Assembly: GCF_037482845.1 (NCBI RefSeq)
Contig: NZ_JBBHJW010000007.1
Coordinates: 124,001-188,000 of the forward strand
Source of the DNA: Paucibacter_B soli
GTDB taxonomy: Bacteria > Pseudomonadota > Gammaproteobacteria > Burkholderiales > Burkholderiaceae_C
DNA: 64,000 nt
Direction: 5' to 3'
Every line of letters starts with the position of its first letter. Position 1 is the stretch's first letter. Made by a program: the position numbers and the translations under genes. Under the pieces are notes generated by a model. The model had not been told where the DNA came from. It did no database searches and saw only the letters and a program-made list of their open reading frames with translations. Below are positions 52,320 to 60,786 of this stretch, one piece after another.

Positions 52320-53290
52320 GGCCGCGTCTGCGCTGCGCGCTGGCGGCTCGCCCACCAGAGCTCGAACACCTCGGCCGAGCTCTTGCGCGGCCGATAGCCC
52401 AGCTCGGTCTTGAGGCGCTGGTTGTCCAGCACCGGGCGGTAGCGCAGAAAGCGCAGTTGCTCGGGGCCGTAGCGCGTCAGCCCCAGCTTGTGGCCGATCG
52501 CCAGCGCGATCTGCAAGAGCAGCGGCGGCAGCACCAGGCAGGGCTTGCCCATGCGCACGGCCAGCTCGCGCAGGCCCAGCGCGCCATCGCCGGCCACATT
52601 GAATATGCCGGCCCGGCCGCTGCGCAGCGCATGCTGGATGATGGCCACCACGTCCTGGTCCCAGATGAAGACAAAAGGGCTCGCCGCGCCGCGCAGCACC
52701 AGGATGCGCTTTTTCTCGAACAGCGCGGTGATCTGGTTGTCGACCTGCTCGCCCAGGATGGTGCCCACGCGCAATATGGTCTGCTTGAGCATGGGATGAC
52801 GCTGCCGGTAGTCGGCCAGCAGCTCCTCCACCAGGCGCTTGTGCCAGGCATAGGCGAATTCCTCGTTGCCGCGCAGCGGGTCGCTCTCCTTGAGCCAGGC
52901 CGGGTTGTCGGCGTGATAGCCATAGGCCGCGCCCGAGGACGAGATCAGCACCTGGGCCACACCGCTGGCCACGCAGGCCTCCAAGAGGCGCCGCGTGCCG
53001 AGCACATCGACCTCGTACTCCAGCTGCCGGTCGCTGCCCTTGGGCGGTGTGACGATGGCGGCCAGATGCACCACCTGCTGGATGCGGTGTTGCATCATCA
53101 GCGCCTGCAGATCGGCGCTGCGGATATCGCCCTGGGCATAGACCACGCCGGTCAGGCGCTGCGCGGGCGGCGGCTCGCGCAGGTCCATGGCCACGAGCAG
53201 CTCGGGCCGCTCGCTGGAGGCCGCCAGCGCCTCCACCAGCTGCCGGCCCAGATAGCCACCGCTGCCGGTGACAAGCACTCTCGACGTCAT
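52316..53290 (-). CDS. NAD-dependent epimerase/dehydratase-family (extended SDR) protein
   Basis: 324 residues from the ATG at 53290. The Rossmann loop is VTGSGGYLGRQLVEAL, cofactor Asp in AMDLREP, catalytic Ser in LISSSGAAYGY and the YxxxK pair as YAWHK near residue 143. It belongs to the extended SDR group with UDP-sugar epimerases and 3-beta-hydroxysteroid dehydrogenase/isomerases. The substrate cannot be set from sequence alone. It overlaps the transporter gene upstream and the SDR downstream by ATGA. Confidence 0.85.
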   Translation of the reverse strand: MTSRVLVTGSGGYLGRQLVEALAASSERPELLVAMDLREPPPAQRLTGVVYAQGDIRSADLQALMMQHRIQQVVHLAAIVTPPKGSDRQLEYEVDVLGTRRLLEACVASGVAQVLISSSGAAYGYHADNPAWLKESDPLRGNEEFAYAWHKRLVEELLADYRQRHPMLKQTILRVGTILGEQVDNQITALFEKKRILVLRGAASPFVFIWDQDVVAIIQHALRSGRAGIFNVAGDGALGLRELAVRMGKPCLVLPPLLLQIALAIGHKLGLTRYGPEQLRFLRYRPVLDNQRLKTELGYRPRKSSAEVFELWWASRQRAAQTRP

Positions 53291-54216
53291 GCTGCCACCC
53301 CCTTGCGGCCATCGCGCCAGAGCCAGAAGCTCGACAGCCCCATGCCCGCGGCGATATGCCAGATGCCCCACCAGGCGGTGATGATGGCCATGCCACCCAG
53401 GCCGCCGAAGAAATTGAAGATCAGCACCAGGCCCAGGCCCGAGTTCTGGATGCCGGTCTCGAAGGCCACGGCGCGGCAATCGCGCTCGGGCAGGCGCGCC
53501 AGCCGGCCGAAGCCATAGCCGCCGGCCAGGGCCATGGCGTTGTGCGCCAGCACCAGCAGCACCACATAGCGCCCCCATTCCATGAAGATGGCCCAGTTGA
53601 GCGCCAGTGCGCCCACCACAAAGGCCAGGAACACCAGCATCGAAAAGCGCTTCATCGGCCCGTGCAGGCGCTGCGCCAGTGCGGGCGAGCGCGCCTTGAC
53701 GCCCAAGCCGGCCGCCAGCGGCAGGCCCAGGAGCAGGCCCACCTCCAGCAGCATGCGCAAGGGATCGAGCGAGAAGCTGCGCAAGAGCGCCGCCAGCGCC
53801 GGGTCCTGCGAGGCCCAGAACGTCACATTGAGCGGCGTCATCACGATCGCGCCCAGGGTCGAGAGCGTGCTGATCGAGACCGACAGCGCCGCATTGCCGC
53901 GCGCCCGGTGGGTGAAGAAGTTGGAGATATGGCCGGCCGGGCAGGATGAAACCAAGAGCATGCCCAGGCCTATGGAGGGCGCCGGCTGCAGCAGCTGGAT
54001 CATCGCGAAGGTGGCCGCCGGGAACAGCAGGTGGTGGCTGAGCATGCCGATCACGAGCGCGCGCGGCCTGGCCAGCGCCTGCTTGAAGTCGTCCAGATGC
54101 AGGTCCAGCGCGATGCCGAACATCACCAGCGCCAGCACCAGGCTGAGTGCCAGCTGGGCCTGCGGGTTGAAGTTCAGCCGCACCAGGTCGATGGCTTGCG
54201 GGTTGGCAGCGAGCAT
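53287..54216 (-). CDS. Bile acid:sodium symporter (SBF) family protein
   Basis: 309 residues from the ATG at 54216. Nine to ten hydrophobic segments. SBF blocks are seen: GIALDLHLDDFKQAL near residue 40, SSCPAGHISNFFTHRARGNA near 95 and the crossover region FETGIQNSGLGLVLI near 240. The family imports bile acids, steroids, pantoate or other organic anions with sodium. It is the first gene of the eight-gene leftward cluster, divergent from an AraC regulator (146-bp intergenic region). Confidence 0.88.
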   Translation of the reverse strand: MLAANPQAIDLVRLNFNPQAQLALSLVLALVMFGIALDLHLDDFKQALARPRALVIGMLSHHLLFPAATFAMIQLLQPAPSIGLGMLLVSSCPAGHISNFFTHRARGNAALSVSISTLSTLGAIVMTPLNVTFWASQDPALAALLRSFSLDPLRMLLEVGLLLGLPLAAGLGVKARSPALAQRLHGPMKRFSMLVFLAFVVGALALNWAIFMEWGRYVVLLVLAHNAMALAGGYGFGRLARLPERDCRAVAFETGIQNSGLGLVLIFNFFGGLGGMAIITAWWGIWHIAAGMGLSSFWLWRDGRKGVAA

Positions 54217-54361
54217 GCGCGTTGTCTCCGACGCTGAGGTGAGCCGGGCCCTCTGCGGAGCCCGTGCGGTGCAGCGATTGTTGACGGCCGGCCCGCGTCT
54301 GCCGAGGTTGCAAACGCCACAAACAGGTGAATTTCGGACAGGACCGCTACACTGCCCCGCC

Positions 54362-55393
54362 ATGGCCAGCGACTTTGCCCAGCTCGACGAACGCATCCAC
54401 CGCCCGCACAAGCTGCAGGCGCTGGTGGAGATACTGCTGGGCCTGGGCGTGCCCGCCGATGCGGCCCTGGCCGGCACCGGCCTGCAGCGCGAGGCGCTGC
54501 CGCGGCCCGACACCCGCATCAGCGCCCAGCAGCTGCTGACGGTGTGCGCAAATGCGCTGCGCCTCTCGCCGCAGGCCGATGTGGCGCTGCGCGCCGGCCT
54601 GGCCGCCCGCATCACCCAGTTCGGCCTGTATGGCTATGCGCTCTTGAGCAGCCCGACGGCGCGCGAGGCCGTGGCCATGGCCGTGAAGTACCGCGCCCTC
54701 AGCGCGCCGCTGCTGGACATGGACTTTGCCGAGCGCGGGCCCTGGGTGGCCTGGGAATTCGGCGACGCCTACCAGCTGGGCGAGCAGACACCGCTCTACC
54801 GCTTTGTGCTGGAGTGGCAGCTGGGCACCCAGCTGGCCCTGCACCGCGATGTGCTGGGAACGGCAGCGCTCACGCCGCTCGCCATCTGCCTGCCCTATTC
54901 GGCGCCCGCGCATGCGGCGCGCTATGCCGAGCTGCTGGGCTGCCCGGCCGAATTCTCCAGCGGGCGCTGCGAGCTGCGCTTTGACGCCAGCTGGCTGGCG
55001 CATGTGCCGGCCCAGGGCAACCCGGCCACCGCCCAGGTGGCGCGCGAAACCTGCGAGCGCCTGCTGGCCGAATTCCAGCAGGCGCGCGGACTCAGCAGTC
55101 GCCTGATCGCCCTGCTGCTGCGCGAGCCGGGGCGTTTTCCCGGCATCGAGGAAGTGGCGGCGGCATGGCAGATCAGCTCGCGCACCTTGCGCCGCCAGCT
55201 CGCCGAGGAGGGCAGCAGCTATCAGCAACTGCTGGACAAGGTGCGCTGCCGGCTCGCCACCGACTATCTGCGCCATACCAGGCTCAGCAACGAGGAGATC
55301 GCCGCCAGCCTGGGCTTCAGCGAGGCCGCCAATTTCCGCGCCGCCTTCAAACGCTGGACCGGCATGACGCCCAGCGCGGCCAGGCGAGGCTAA
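54362..55393 (+). CDS. AraC-family transcriptional regulator (arabinose-binding-like N-terminus)
   Basis: 343 residues from the ATG at 54362. An N-terminal domain of about 200 residues resembles the Arabinose_bd type seen in OruR/ArgR-like AraC proteins. The C-terminal double helix-turn-helix is at about 240-340 (EVAAAWQISSRTLRRQLAEE and AASLGFSEAANFRAAFKRWT). It is divergent from the symporter-led operon, the usual position for its activator. The stop overlaps the convergent TPR gene by 4 bp. Confidence 0.9.
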   Translation: MASDFAQLDERIHRPHKLQALVEILLGLGVPADAALAGTGLQREALPRPDTRISAQQLLTVCANALRLSPQADVALRAGLAARITQFGLYGYALLSSPTAREAVAMAVKYRALSAPLLDMDFAERGPWVAWEFGDAYQLGEQTPLYRFVLEWQLGTQLALHRDVLGTAALTPLAICLPYSAPAHAARYAELLGCPAEFSSGRCELRFDASWLAHVPAQGNPATAQVARETCERLLAEFQQARGLSSRLIALLLREPGRFPGIEEVAAAWQISSRTLRRQLAEEGSSYQQLLDKVRCRLATDYLRHTRLSNEEIAASLGFSEAANFRAAFKRWTGMTPSAARRG

Positions 55394-57294
55394 CGCCTGC
55401 GCGGCTTGCGCGCCGGCTTGGCGGCCTGCAGCGGCAGGTCGATCTCCAGCCCCCAGGGCTCGGCCCGCAGCGTGCCACCCAGGCGGCGCAGCTGCAGCGT
55501 CAGCATGTCCAGCCCGCTCTTGGGCGCGGCCAGCCCATCGCGGTATTGCAGCTTCAGCATGGCGCCCTCGGCGGCAGCCTCGGCTGCCAGGCTCAGCCGC
55601 CGCGCGCCGCGCGCCAATGCCAGCATCAGCAACTCGACCAGCAAGCGCAGGCACGGGGCCGGCGCCTGGCAGAGCACGAGTTCAGGCGCCAATACCCAAT
55701 CAAGCTCGCAGCCGCCCGCCCGCAGCAGCGGCGCATAGACGGTCTTGAGCCGGGCCAGTTCCTCGGCCAGCAGCAGTTCGCGCGGCTGATGGTCCTGTGC
55801 GCCGCGGCGGAACTCGGCCAGCGCCTGCATCTGCTCAGCTAACGACTCCAGTGCTGCGCCGCCCTGCTCCAGCTGGGCACGCCAACTCTCCAGCTGCGCG
55901 GCCAGCAGGCGGTCCAGGCCCTGCAGTTCGGCATGCTCGGCGGCCTGCGTCTCGGCACGCTGCAGGCTCTGCTCCAGGCGCGCCAGCAGCCCTTCCAGCC
56001 AGGCCGCCAGGCGCTGCGCGCGCCGGCCATCGGCGCGCGACCAGCTCGCGCCCGCGGGCCGGCACAGCAGCAGCCGGCCCACCGGGCGGCCCTGCAGGCA
56101 CAGCTCAAGCGCGAGACGCGCGTCCTGCGGCGCTCCCGCCTCGGGCCGCGTGCCCAGGCGCTGCCATTGCAGGCCCACCGCGCTCAGGCCCAGCGCCTCC
56201 ACCAGGCGCGGCTGCAGCGCCTGCCATTGGCGCTCGAACTCGGCCATGTCATCCAGCGGCCAGGCCTGGCCGGCCAGGGCGAGCAACAAGGCGTCTGCGC
56301 CATGCGGGTCGGTGTCGAAGCGGGCCAGGGCCTCCAGCTGCGTCGGCAGCTGGCCCTGATCCAGCGTGGATTCGAGGCGCTGGCGCTGCTGCTGGTGATG
56401 CCAGCTGGGGCCCAGCTCGCCCTGCTCGCGCATCAGCTCGGCCAGGCGACCATGGGCCGCGGCCTGCAGATGGCGCGATTGCAGGGCCTCGGCCAGTGCC
56501 AGGGCCTGGCCGGCCCAGCCGACGGCAGCCTCGCCACTGCTGAGCTCGCACAGCAACAGCGCGGCCTGGGCATGCAGCCAGCGGTAGCCGCAGCGCTGCG
56601 CCGAGGCCAGGGTCAGCTGGGCCAGCCTGAGCGCCTGCGCGGCGTCGCCGCTGTCCTTGGCGCAACGCGCCTGGTGCCACAGGGCCTCGGCCTGGTAGTC
56701 GGCATGGCCGGCCTCGCGGGCGGCCGCCAGGGCCTCGTCCAGCACGGCGCGCGCCGCCTGCGGGCCCTGGGTGGCGCGCAGCGAGGCGGCGCGGTTGAGC
56801 GCGATCTTGGCGCGCAGATAGGGATCTTGCGCCAGGCCCGCATAGTGCAGCTCGGCCTGGTCCAGCACGCGGCCACCGCGCGCCCAGTCGCCCAGCGCGT
56901 AGCAGAGGTGGGCCAGGCCTATGCGCGCCAGGCAGGCGGGGCGTGAATCGTCCTCGGCCCAGTCCAGCGTTTCGCTCCAGGCCTGGCAGGCCTGTACATA
57001 GTCGCCGCGCTGGTAATGCAGGCGGCCCAGCGCCTCGCTGAGTTCGGCCGCCTCGCTGAGCGAGCGCTGGCGCTCGACCTCTCGCCTCAAGGTCTGCAGC
57101 GCGGCCTGCAGCTCGCCCTGCAGCTCGGCGGCGCGGCCCCAGCGCTCCAGCACGAAGAAGGCGCCCAGCAGGGCGGCGTGAGACGGTCCGGATTCGGACG
57201 AGGCCATGCCAGCCCGCAAATGCGGCAAGGCCAGCCTCGGATGGCGCATCACGATGCGCTCCCAGCGTTGCTTGTCAGCCGCTCCCAGGGTCAT
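55390..57294 (-). CDS. TPR protein with degenerate histidine-kinase-like C-terminus
   Basis: 634 residues. Residues 60-330 are TPR-like helical repeats, about 335-440 may be a GAF-like domain, 440-520 a Q/A/L-rich coiled coil, and 525-620 resembles an HATPase fold. The asparagine of the N box is missing (the helix reads VELLMLALARGARRLSLAAE) and no H-box histidine is visible; the G boxes are weak. It is probably not an active kinase and may be a pseudokinase or scaffold. No receiver gene is adjacent. The sensor style resembles the TPR proteins at 14049-17483. Confidence 0.65.
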   Translation of the reverse strand: MTLGAADKQRWERIVMRHPRLALPHLRAGMASSESGPSHAALLGAFFVLERWGRAAELQGELQAALQTLRREVERQRSLSEAAELSEALGRLHYQRGDYVQACQAWSETLDWAEDDSRPACLARIGLAHLCYALGDWARGGRVLDQAELHYAGLAQDPYLRAKIALNRAASLRATQGPQAARAVLDEALAAAREAGHADYQAEALWHQARCAKDSGDAAQALRLAQLTLASAQRCGYRWLHAQAALLLCELSSGEAAVGWAGQALALAEALQSRHLQAAAHGRLAELMREQGELGPSWHHQQQRQRLESTLDQGQLPTQLEALARFDTDPHGADALLLALAGQAWPLDDMAEFERQWQALQPRLVEALGLSAVGLQWQRLGTRPEAGAPQDARLALELCLQGRPVGRLLLCRPAGASWSRADGRRAQRLAAWLEGLLARLEQSLQRAETQAAEHAELQGLDRLLAAQLESWRAQLEQGGAALESLAEQMQALAEFRRGAQDHQPRELLLAEELARLKTVYAPLLRAGGCELDWVLAPELVLCQAPAPCLRLLVELLMLALARGARRLSLAAEAAAEGAMLKLQYRDGLAAPKSGLDMLTLQLRRLGGTLRAEPWGLEIDLPLQAAKPARKPRRR

Positions 57295-57348
57295 GTCTTG
57301 CGTCTCGCCATGCTGTCAGAAAGTTCGCAAGCATAGCGGCAGGCGTCG

Positions 57349-59010
57349 TCAGGGTGAGATCTTGCGCTTGAGCGCGCGCGCCATGGCGGGCGGCAGGCCG
57401 GGGATGGCGCGCAGCAGCCAGGGCAGCACGCGGCGCTTGGCAGCGCCGAGCGACTCGGGCACCAGGGCCTCGATCAGATGCGGGCCCGGATGGGCGAGCG
57501 CGTATTCCAGCGCCGTGCAGAAGTCTTCGGCGCTGCCGGCCCGCACCGCGTGCACCCCCATGCCCTGGGCCAGGCGAGCGAAGTCCAGCACCGGGCCATT
57601 CAGCTCGAACTGCGCGCGCGCCTTGGGGCCGCTCTCGGCCGCACCGACCCGCTCCAGCTCGACCTTGAGCACCGAGTAGGCGGCGTTGTTGAAGATGATC
57701 GTGGTGACGTTGAGCCGCTCGCGCGCCATGGTCCAGAGCGCCTGGATGGTGTACATGGCCGAGCCGTCGCCCACCAGGGCCAGCACCGGGCGATCCGGGC
57801 AGGCCACCGCCGCGCCTACCGCGTTGGGCAGGCCCTGGCCGATGGCGCCGCCGGTCAGGGTGATGAGGTCGTGGCGCGGCGCGCCGGCCGTCATCAGCGC
57901 AAGCATCAGGCCCGAGGTGATGGCCTCGTCCACGATGATGGCGCGCTCCGGCAGCAGCTGGCCCACCGCCTTGCAGACCTTGGCGGCGTTGAGCCGGCCG
58001 CGCGGCCGGCCGGGCCGATGCGCGGCTTGCAGCCGGGGCTCGGCCTGGCCGGCGCCCAGGGCCAGGGCCAGCGCTTCCAGGCTGGCGGCGGCGTCCTGCG
58101 CGGGCGTGGCCAGGGTATGCACATGGCAGCCGGCGGGCACCAGATCGCTGGGCTTGCCCGGGTAGGCGAAGAAGGACACCGGCGACTTGGCGTCCACCAG
58201 GATCAGCTGTTGCACATCGGCCAGCTGCACGCTGGCCAGCTCGGCCAGGTAGGCGATGCGTTCCACCGCCGGCAGGCCGGCGCCGCGCTCCATGCGCGTG
58301 GGAAAGACCTCGGCCAGCAGGCGCACGCCGCCCTGCGCCGCGGCGATGCGTGCCGCCGCCAGCAGGGCCGGCTCGCGCAGGGCACGCCCGCCCAGCAGCA
58401 AGGCGCAGCGCTGGCCGGAGCGCAGCAGTTCGGCGATGGCCGCCACCGTGGCCGCGTCGGCCGCAGCAGGCACAGGCAGCGGCGGCGGCGGCGCGGGCGT
58501 GGCGCCCTCGCCCCAGGACACATCGGCCGGCAGGATCAGCGTCGCCACCTGGCCCGGCAGGCCGCGCGCGGCGCTGATCGCCGCGGCCGCGTCACGGCAG
58601 AGTTCGGCGCTGCTCTGCGAGGTGCGCACAAAGCCCGGCGAGACATTGCGCGCCACGGTCTCGATATCGGACTGCAGCTGGGCGTCGTAGCGGGTATGCG
58701 TGGTGGCATGGTCGCCGACGATATTGAGCACCGGCACCTTGCCCTTGCGCGCGTTGTGCAGATTGGCCAGGCCGTTGCCCAGGCCGCAACCCAGGTGCAG
58801 CAGGGTGGCGGCGGGCTTGTCGGCCATGCGCGCGTAGCCGTCGGCCGCACCGGTGGCCACGCCCTCGAACAGGGTCAGCACGGCACGCATGCGGGGCTCG
58901 CTGTCCAGTGCGGCCACGAAGTGCATCTCGCTGGTGCCGGGGTTGCTGAAGCAGACCTCGATGCCGGCATCCACCAGGGTCTTCATCAGGGCTTGTGCGC
59001 CATTGGGCAT
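57349..59010 (-). CDS. Thiamine-diphosphate-dependent enzyme, acetolactate-synthase-like
   Basis: 553 residues with AAGGAGA 5 nt before the ATG at 59010. Pyr domain at 1-170 with catalytic Glu in LFEGVATGAADGYARM (near 49). Central domain at 180-330. PP domain at 350-530 with the ThDP/Mg motif beginning GDGSAMYTIQALW and ending NN about 28 residues later. It resembles acetolactate synthase-like and benzoylformate decarboxylase-like proteins annotated only broadly. No small regulatory subunit is adjacent, so it is unlikely to be the branched-chain biosynthetic enzyme. It lies 36 bp downstream of the flavoprotein gene on the same strand. Confidence 0.85.
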   Translation of the reverse strand: MPNGAQALMKTLVDAGIEVCFSNPGTSEMHFVAALDSEPRMRAVLTLFEGVATGAADGYARMADKPAATLLHLGCGLGNGLANLHNARKGKVPVLNIVGDHATTHTRYDAQLQSDIETVARNVSPGFVRTSQSSAELCRDAAAAISAARGLPGQVATLILPADVSWGEGATPAPPPPLPVPAAADAATVAAIAELLRSGQRCALLLGGRALREPALLAAARIAAAQGGVRLLAEVFPTRMERGAGLPAVERIAYLAELASVQLADVQQLILVDAKSPVSFFAYPGKPSDLVPAGCHVHTLATPAQDAAASLEALALALGAGQAEPRLQAAHRPGRPRGRLNAAKVCKAVGQLLPERAIIVDEAITSGLMLALMTAGAPRHDLITLTGGAIGQGLPNAVGAAVACPDRPVLALVGDGSAMYTIQALWTMARERLNVTTIIFNNAAYSVLKVELERVGAAESGPKARAQFELNGPVLDFARLAQGMGVHAVRAGSAEDFCTALEYALAHPGPHLIEALVPESLGAAKRRVLPWLLRAIPGLPPAMARALKRKISP

Positions 59011-59046
59011 GGCTGTCTCCTTATGGTTTGGCTGGGGCCTAATCGT

Positions 59047-60696
59047 TTAACGGCCCGCGACGATGGACCGCACGGCGGCGCGCGCGGTGAGTATGCAGCC
59101 GGGCAGGAAGGTGCCTTCGAGCGAGCGCCTGCCACAGGCGCCGCCGCCGCCGAAGCCAGCCGCCTCGCCCACGCCGTAGAGGCCGCTGATCGGCCGGCCT
59201 GCGGCGTCGAGCACGCGGCTTTGCAGATCGGTCTGCAGGCCGCCCAGGCTCTTGCGCGTGATCAACTGCATCTGGATCGCGATGAAGGGCCCGGCACCCC
59301 GCAGTTGCAGTGGCGCGGGCTTGCAGGTGCGCAGCTTGTCGGGCCCCCATTGGCGCGCATGCAGGATGCGGCGCAATTGGTCGTCGTTGTGCAGGCTGGC
59401 ACCGCGGGCGAAGTTGGCGTCGAAGGCATCGGCGCTGGCCTGCAGCACGGCGGCGTCGACATCGTGCGAAGCGGTCAGCGCGTTCATCTTGGCGGCCAGG
59501 CCGGCCAGCGTGGCGTCGACCAGGAAATGCGGGCTCTCGCGCTGCATCTGGCGCAGCAGGCGGTGGTTGCCCAGCAGGGTCTCCTTGAGGAACTGCGGGA
59601 ACTGCTGGTCGCGGATGCGCTGGTTGTGTTCGGCGCCGGAAATGGCGAACTCCTTGGCGCCGATGCGCCAGTTCAGCAGATGCCAGGTCCAGGGCTTCGC
59701 CTGTTGGGCCACGCGCTCGCACAGCCAATGCGTGTCGAAGCCGGTGACCAGGGGCTGGGGGCCGATGCGCCGGCCGCTGTGGTCCAGCCACAGCGCCGAT
59801 TTGCAGGGGATGGTGGAGAGGCCGTGGCCAGCAAAATGCGGATAGGGATGGGGAAAGCCGGCCGCGTAGTTCCACATCTCGCCGGCATGGGTGATCTGCC
59901 CGCCCAGATGCTCGTCCACCCACTGGTGCAAGCGTCCATCGGCAAAGGGATGGGCGCCGTTGAGCATGCTGGCCGGCAGCGGCCGCTGCGCCGGCCAGTT
60001 GGCGCGCACCTGGGCATGGCTGCCGTTGATGCCGCCCATGGCCAGCACCACCACCGGCGCGCGCAGGCGCCGCTCGGCGCCGCTGCGTTCATCCAAGGCG
60101 ATGGCGCCCGTGATCGCAGCGCCCTCGCGCTCCAGCGCCGTGACGCGGTGGCCGTGCAGCAGGGTGAGGCGGCCGCCCCCACCCCCACCCCCACCAGCGG
60201 CGGCGCGCAGCGCGGCGATCAGCGTCAGCGTGAGCGCGCGCGCCGTGCCCCAGACGATGTGATAGCGCGGCAGGCTGTTGCCATCGCCGTGCAGGCCGCG
60301 CTCCACCCAGTTCACCGCGGGCATGAACTTGATGCCCTCGGCGATCAGCCAGTCGTAGACCTCGGCACGCGAGCGCTCCACGTAATGGCGCGCCCATTGC
60401 AGGCGCGGGCTGTCGGCGGGCTCGGCCTCCAACTCGCCAAAGCGCAGCCAGTCGCGATAGGCGCGTTCGGGGCTGTCGGGGATCTTCATGCGCGCCTGCA
60501 GCGGCGTGCCCACCAGGGCCATGCCGCCAAAGGCCCAGAGCGCCAGGCCACCCAGGCGCTCGGGCGTGTCGCGATCCACCAGGCACACGGACTGGCCGGC
60601 GCGCAGGGCCTGCAGCGCGGTGACGATGCCGGCCAGGCCACCGCCGACCACCACCAGATCGCAGGCATGCTGCTGCTGTTGCGCTTGCTGTTCCAT
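59047..60696 (-). CDS. FAD-dependent dehydrogenase of the FAD_binding_2 / KstD-like group
   Basis: 549 residues from the ATG at 60696, with GAGGAGAG upstream. The dinucleotide-binding loop is VVGGGLAGI, and the flavin-closing block near the C-terminus is GLYGVGEAAGFGGGG. The overall layout resembles 3-ketosteroid dehydrogenases and fumarate-reductase-like flavoproteins that desaturate or reduce alpha,beta bonds. A run of glycines near residue 170 is coded by a CCCCCA hexamer repeat (60176-60193 on the + strand). It is divergent from the AraC gene at 60787 and probably co-transcribed with the ThDP enzyme. Confidence 0.83.
   Translation of the reverse strand: MEQQAQQQQHACDLVVVGGGLAGIVTALQALRAGQSVCLVDRDTPERLGGLALWAFGGMALVGTPLQARMKIPDSPERAYRDWLRFGELEAEPADSPRLQWARHYVERSRAEVYDWLIAEGIKFMPAVNWVERGLHGDGNSLPRYHIVWGTARALTLTLIAALRAAAGGGGGGGGRLTLLHGHRVTALEREGAAITGAIALDERSGAERRLRAPVVVLAMGGINGSHAQVRANWPAQRPLPASMLNGAHPFADGRLHQWVDEHLGGQITHAGEMWNYAAGFPHPYPHFAGHGLSTIPCKSALWLDHSGRRIGPQPLVTGFDTHWLCERVAQQAKPWTWHLLNWRIGAKEFAISGAEHNQRIRDQQFPQFLKETLLGNHRLLRQMQRESPHFLVDATLAGLAAKMNALTASHDVDAAVLQASADAFDANFARGASLHNDDQLRRILHARQWGPDKLRTCKPAPLQLRGAGPFIAIQMQLITRKSLGGLQTDLQSRVLDAAGRPISGLYGVGEAAGFGGGGACGRRSLEGTFLPGCILTARAAVRSIVAGR
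60176..60193. repeat. Hexanucleotide repeat (CCCCCA)3 inside the flavoprotein gene
   Basis: Three tandem CCCCCA units code for a poly-glycine run. Unit changes would add or remove two glycines without a frameshift; a one-base slip in a C5 tract would frameshift the gene. Confidence 0.8.
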
Positions 60697-60786
60697 CGGC
60701 CGCTCTCCTCGGGCATGCATGAGTGCAGACGCGTGCAGCTTAGCGGCCTATGATGCCGCCTCGATTGACCTTGGAGGACAGGCAGC

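Noticed and set aside
57478..60753. 1091-codon + strand frame over the ThDP and flavoprotein genes
   Set aside because: Antisense shadow; the minus strand holds complete ThDP and FAD motifs and ribosome sites.
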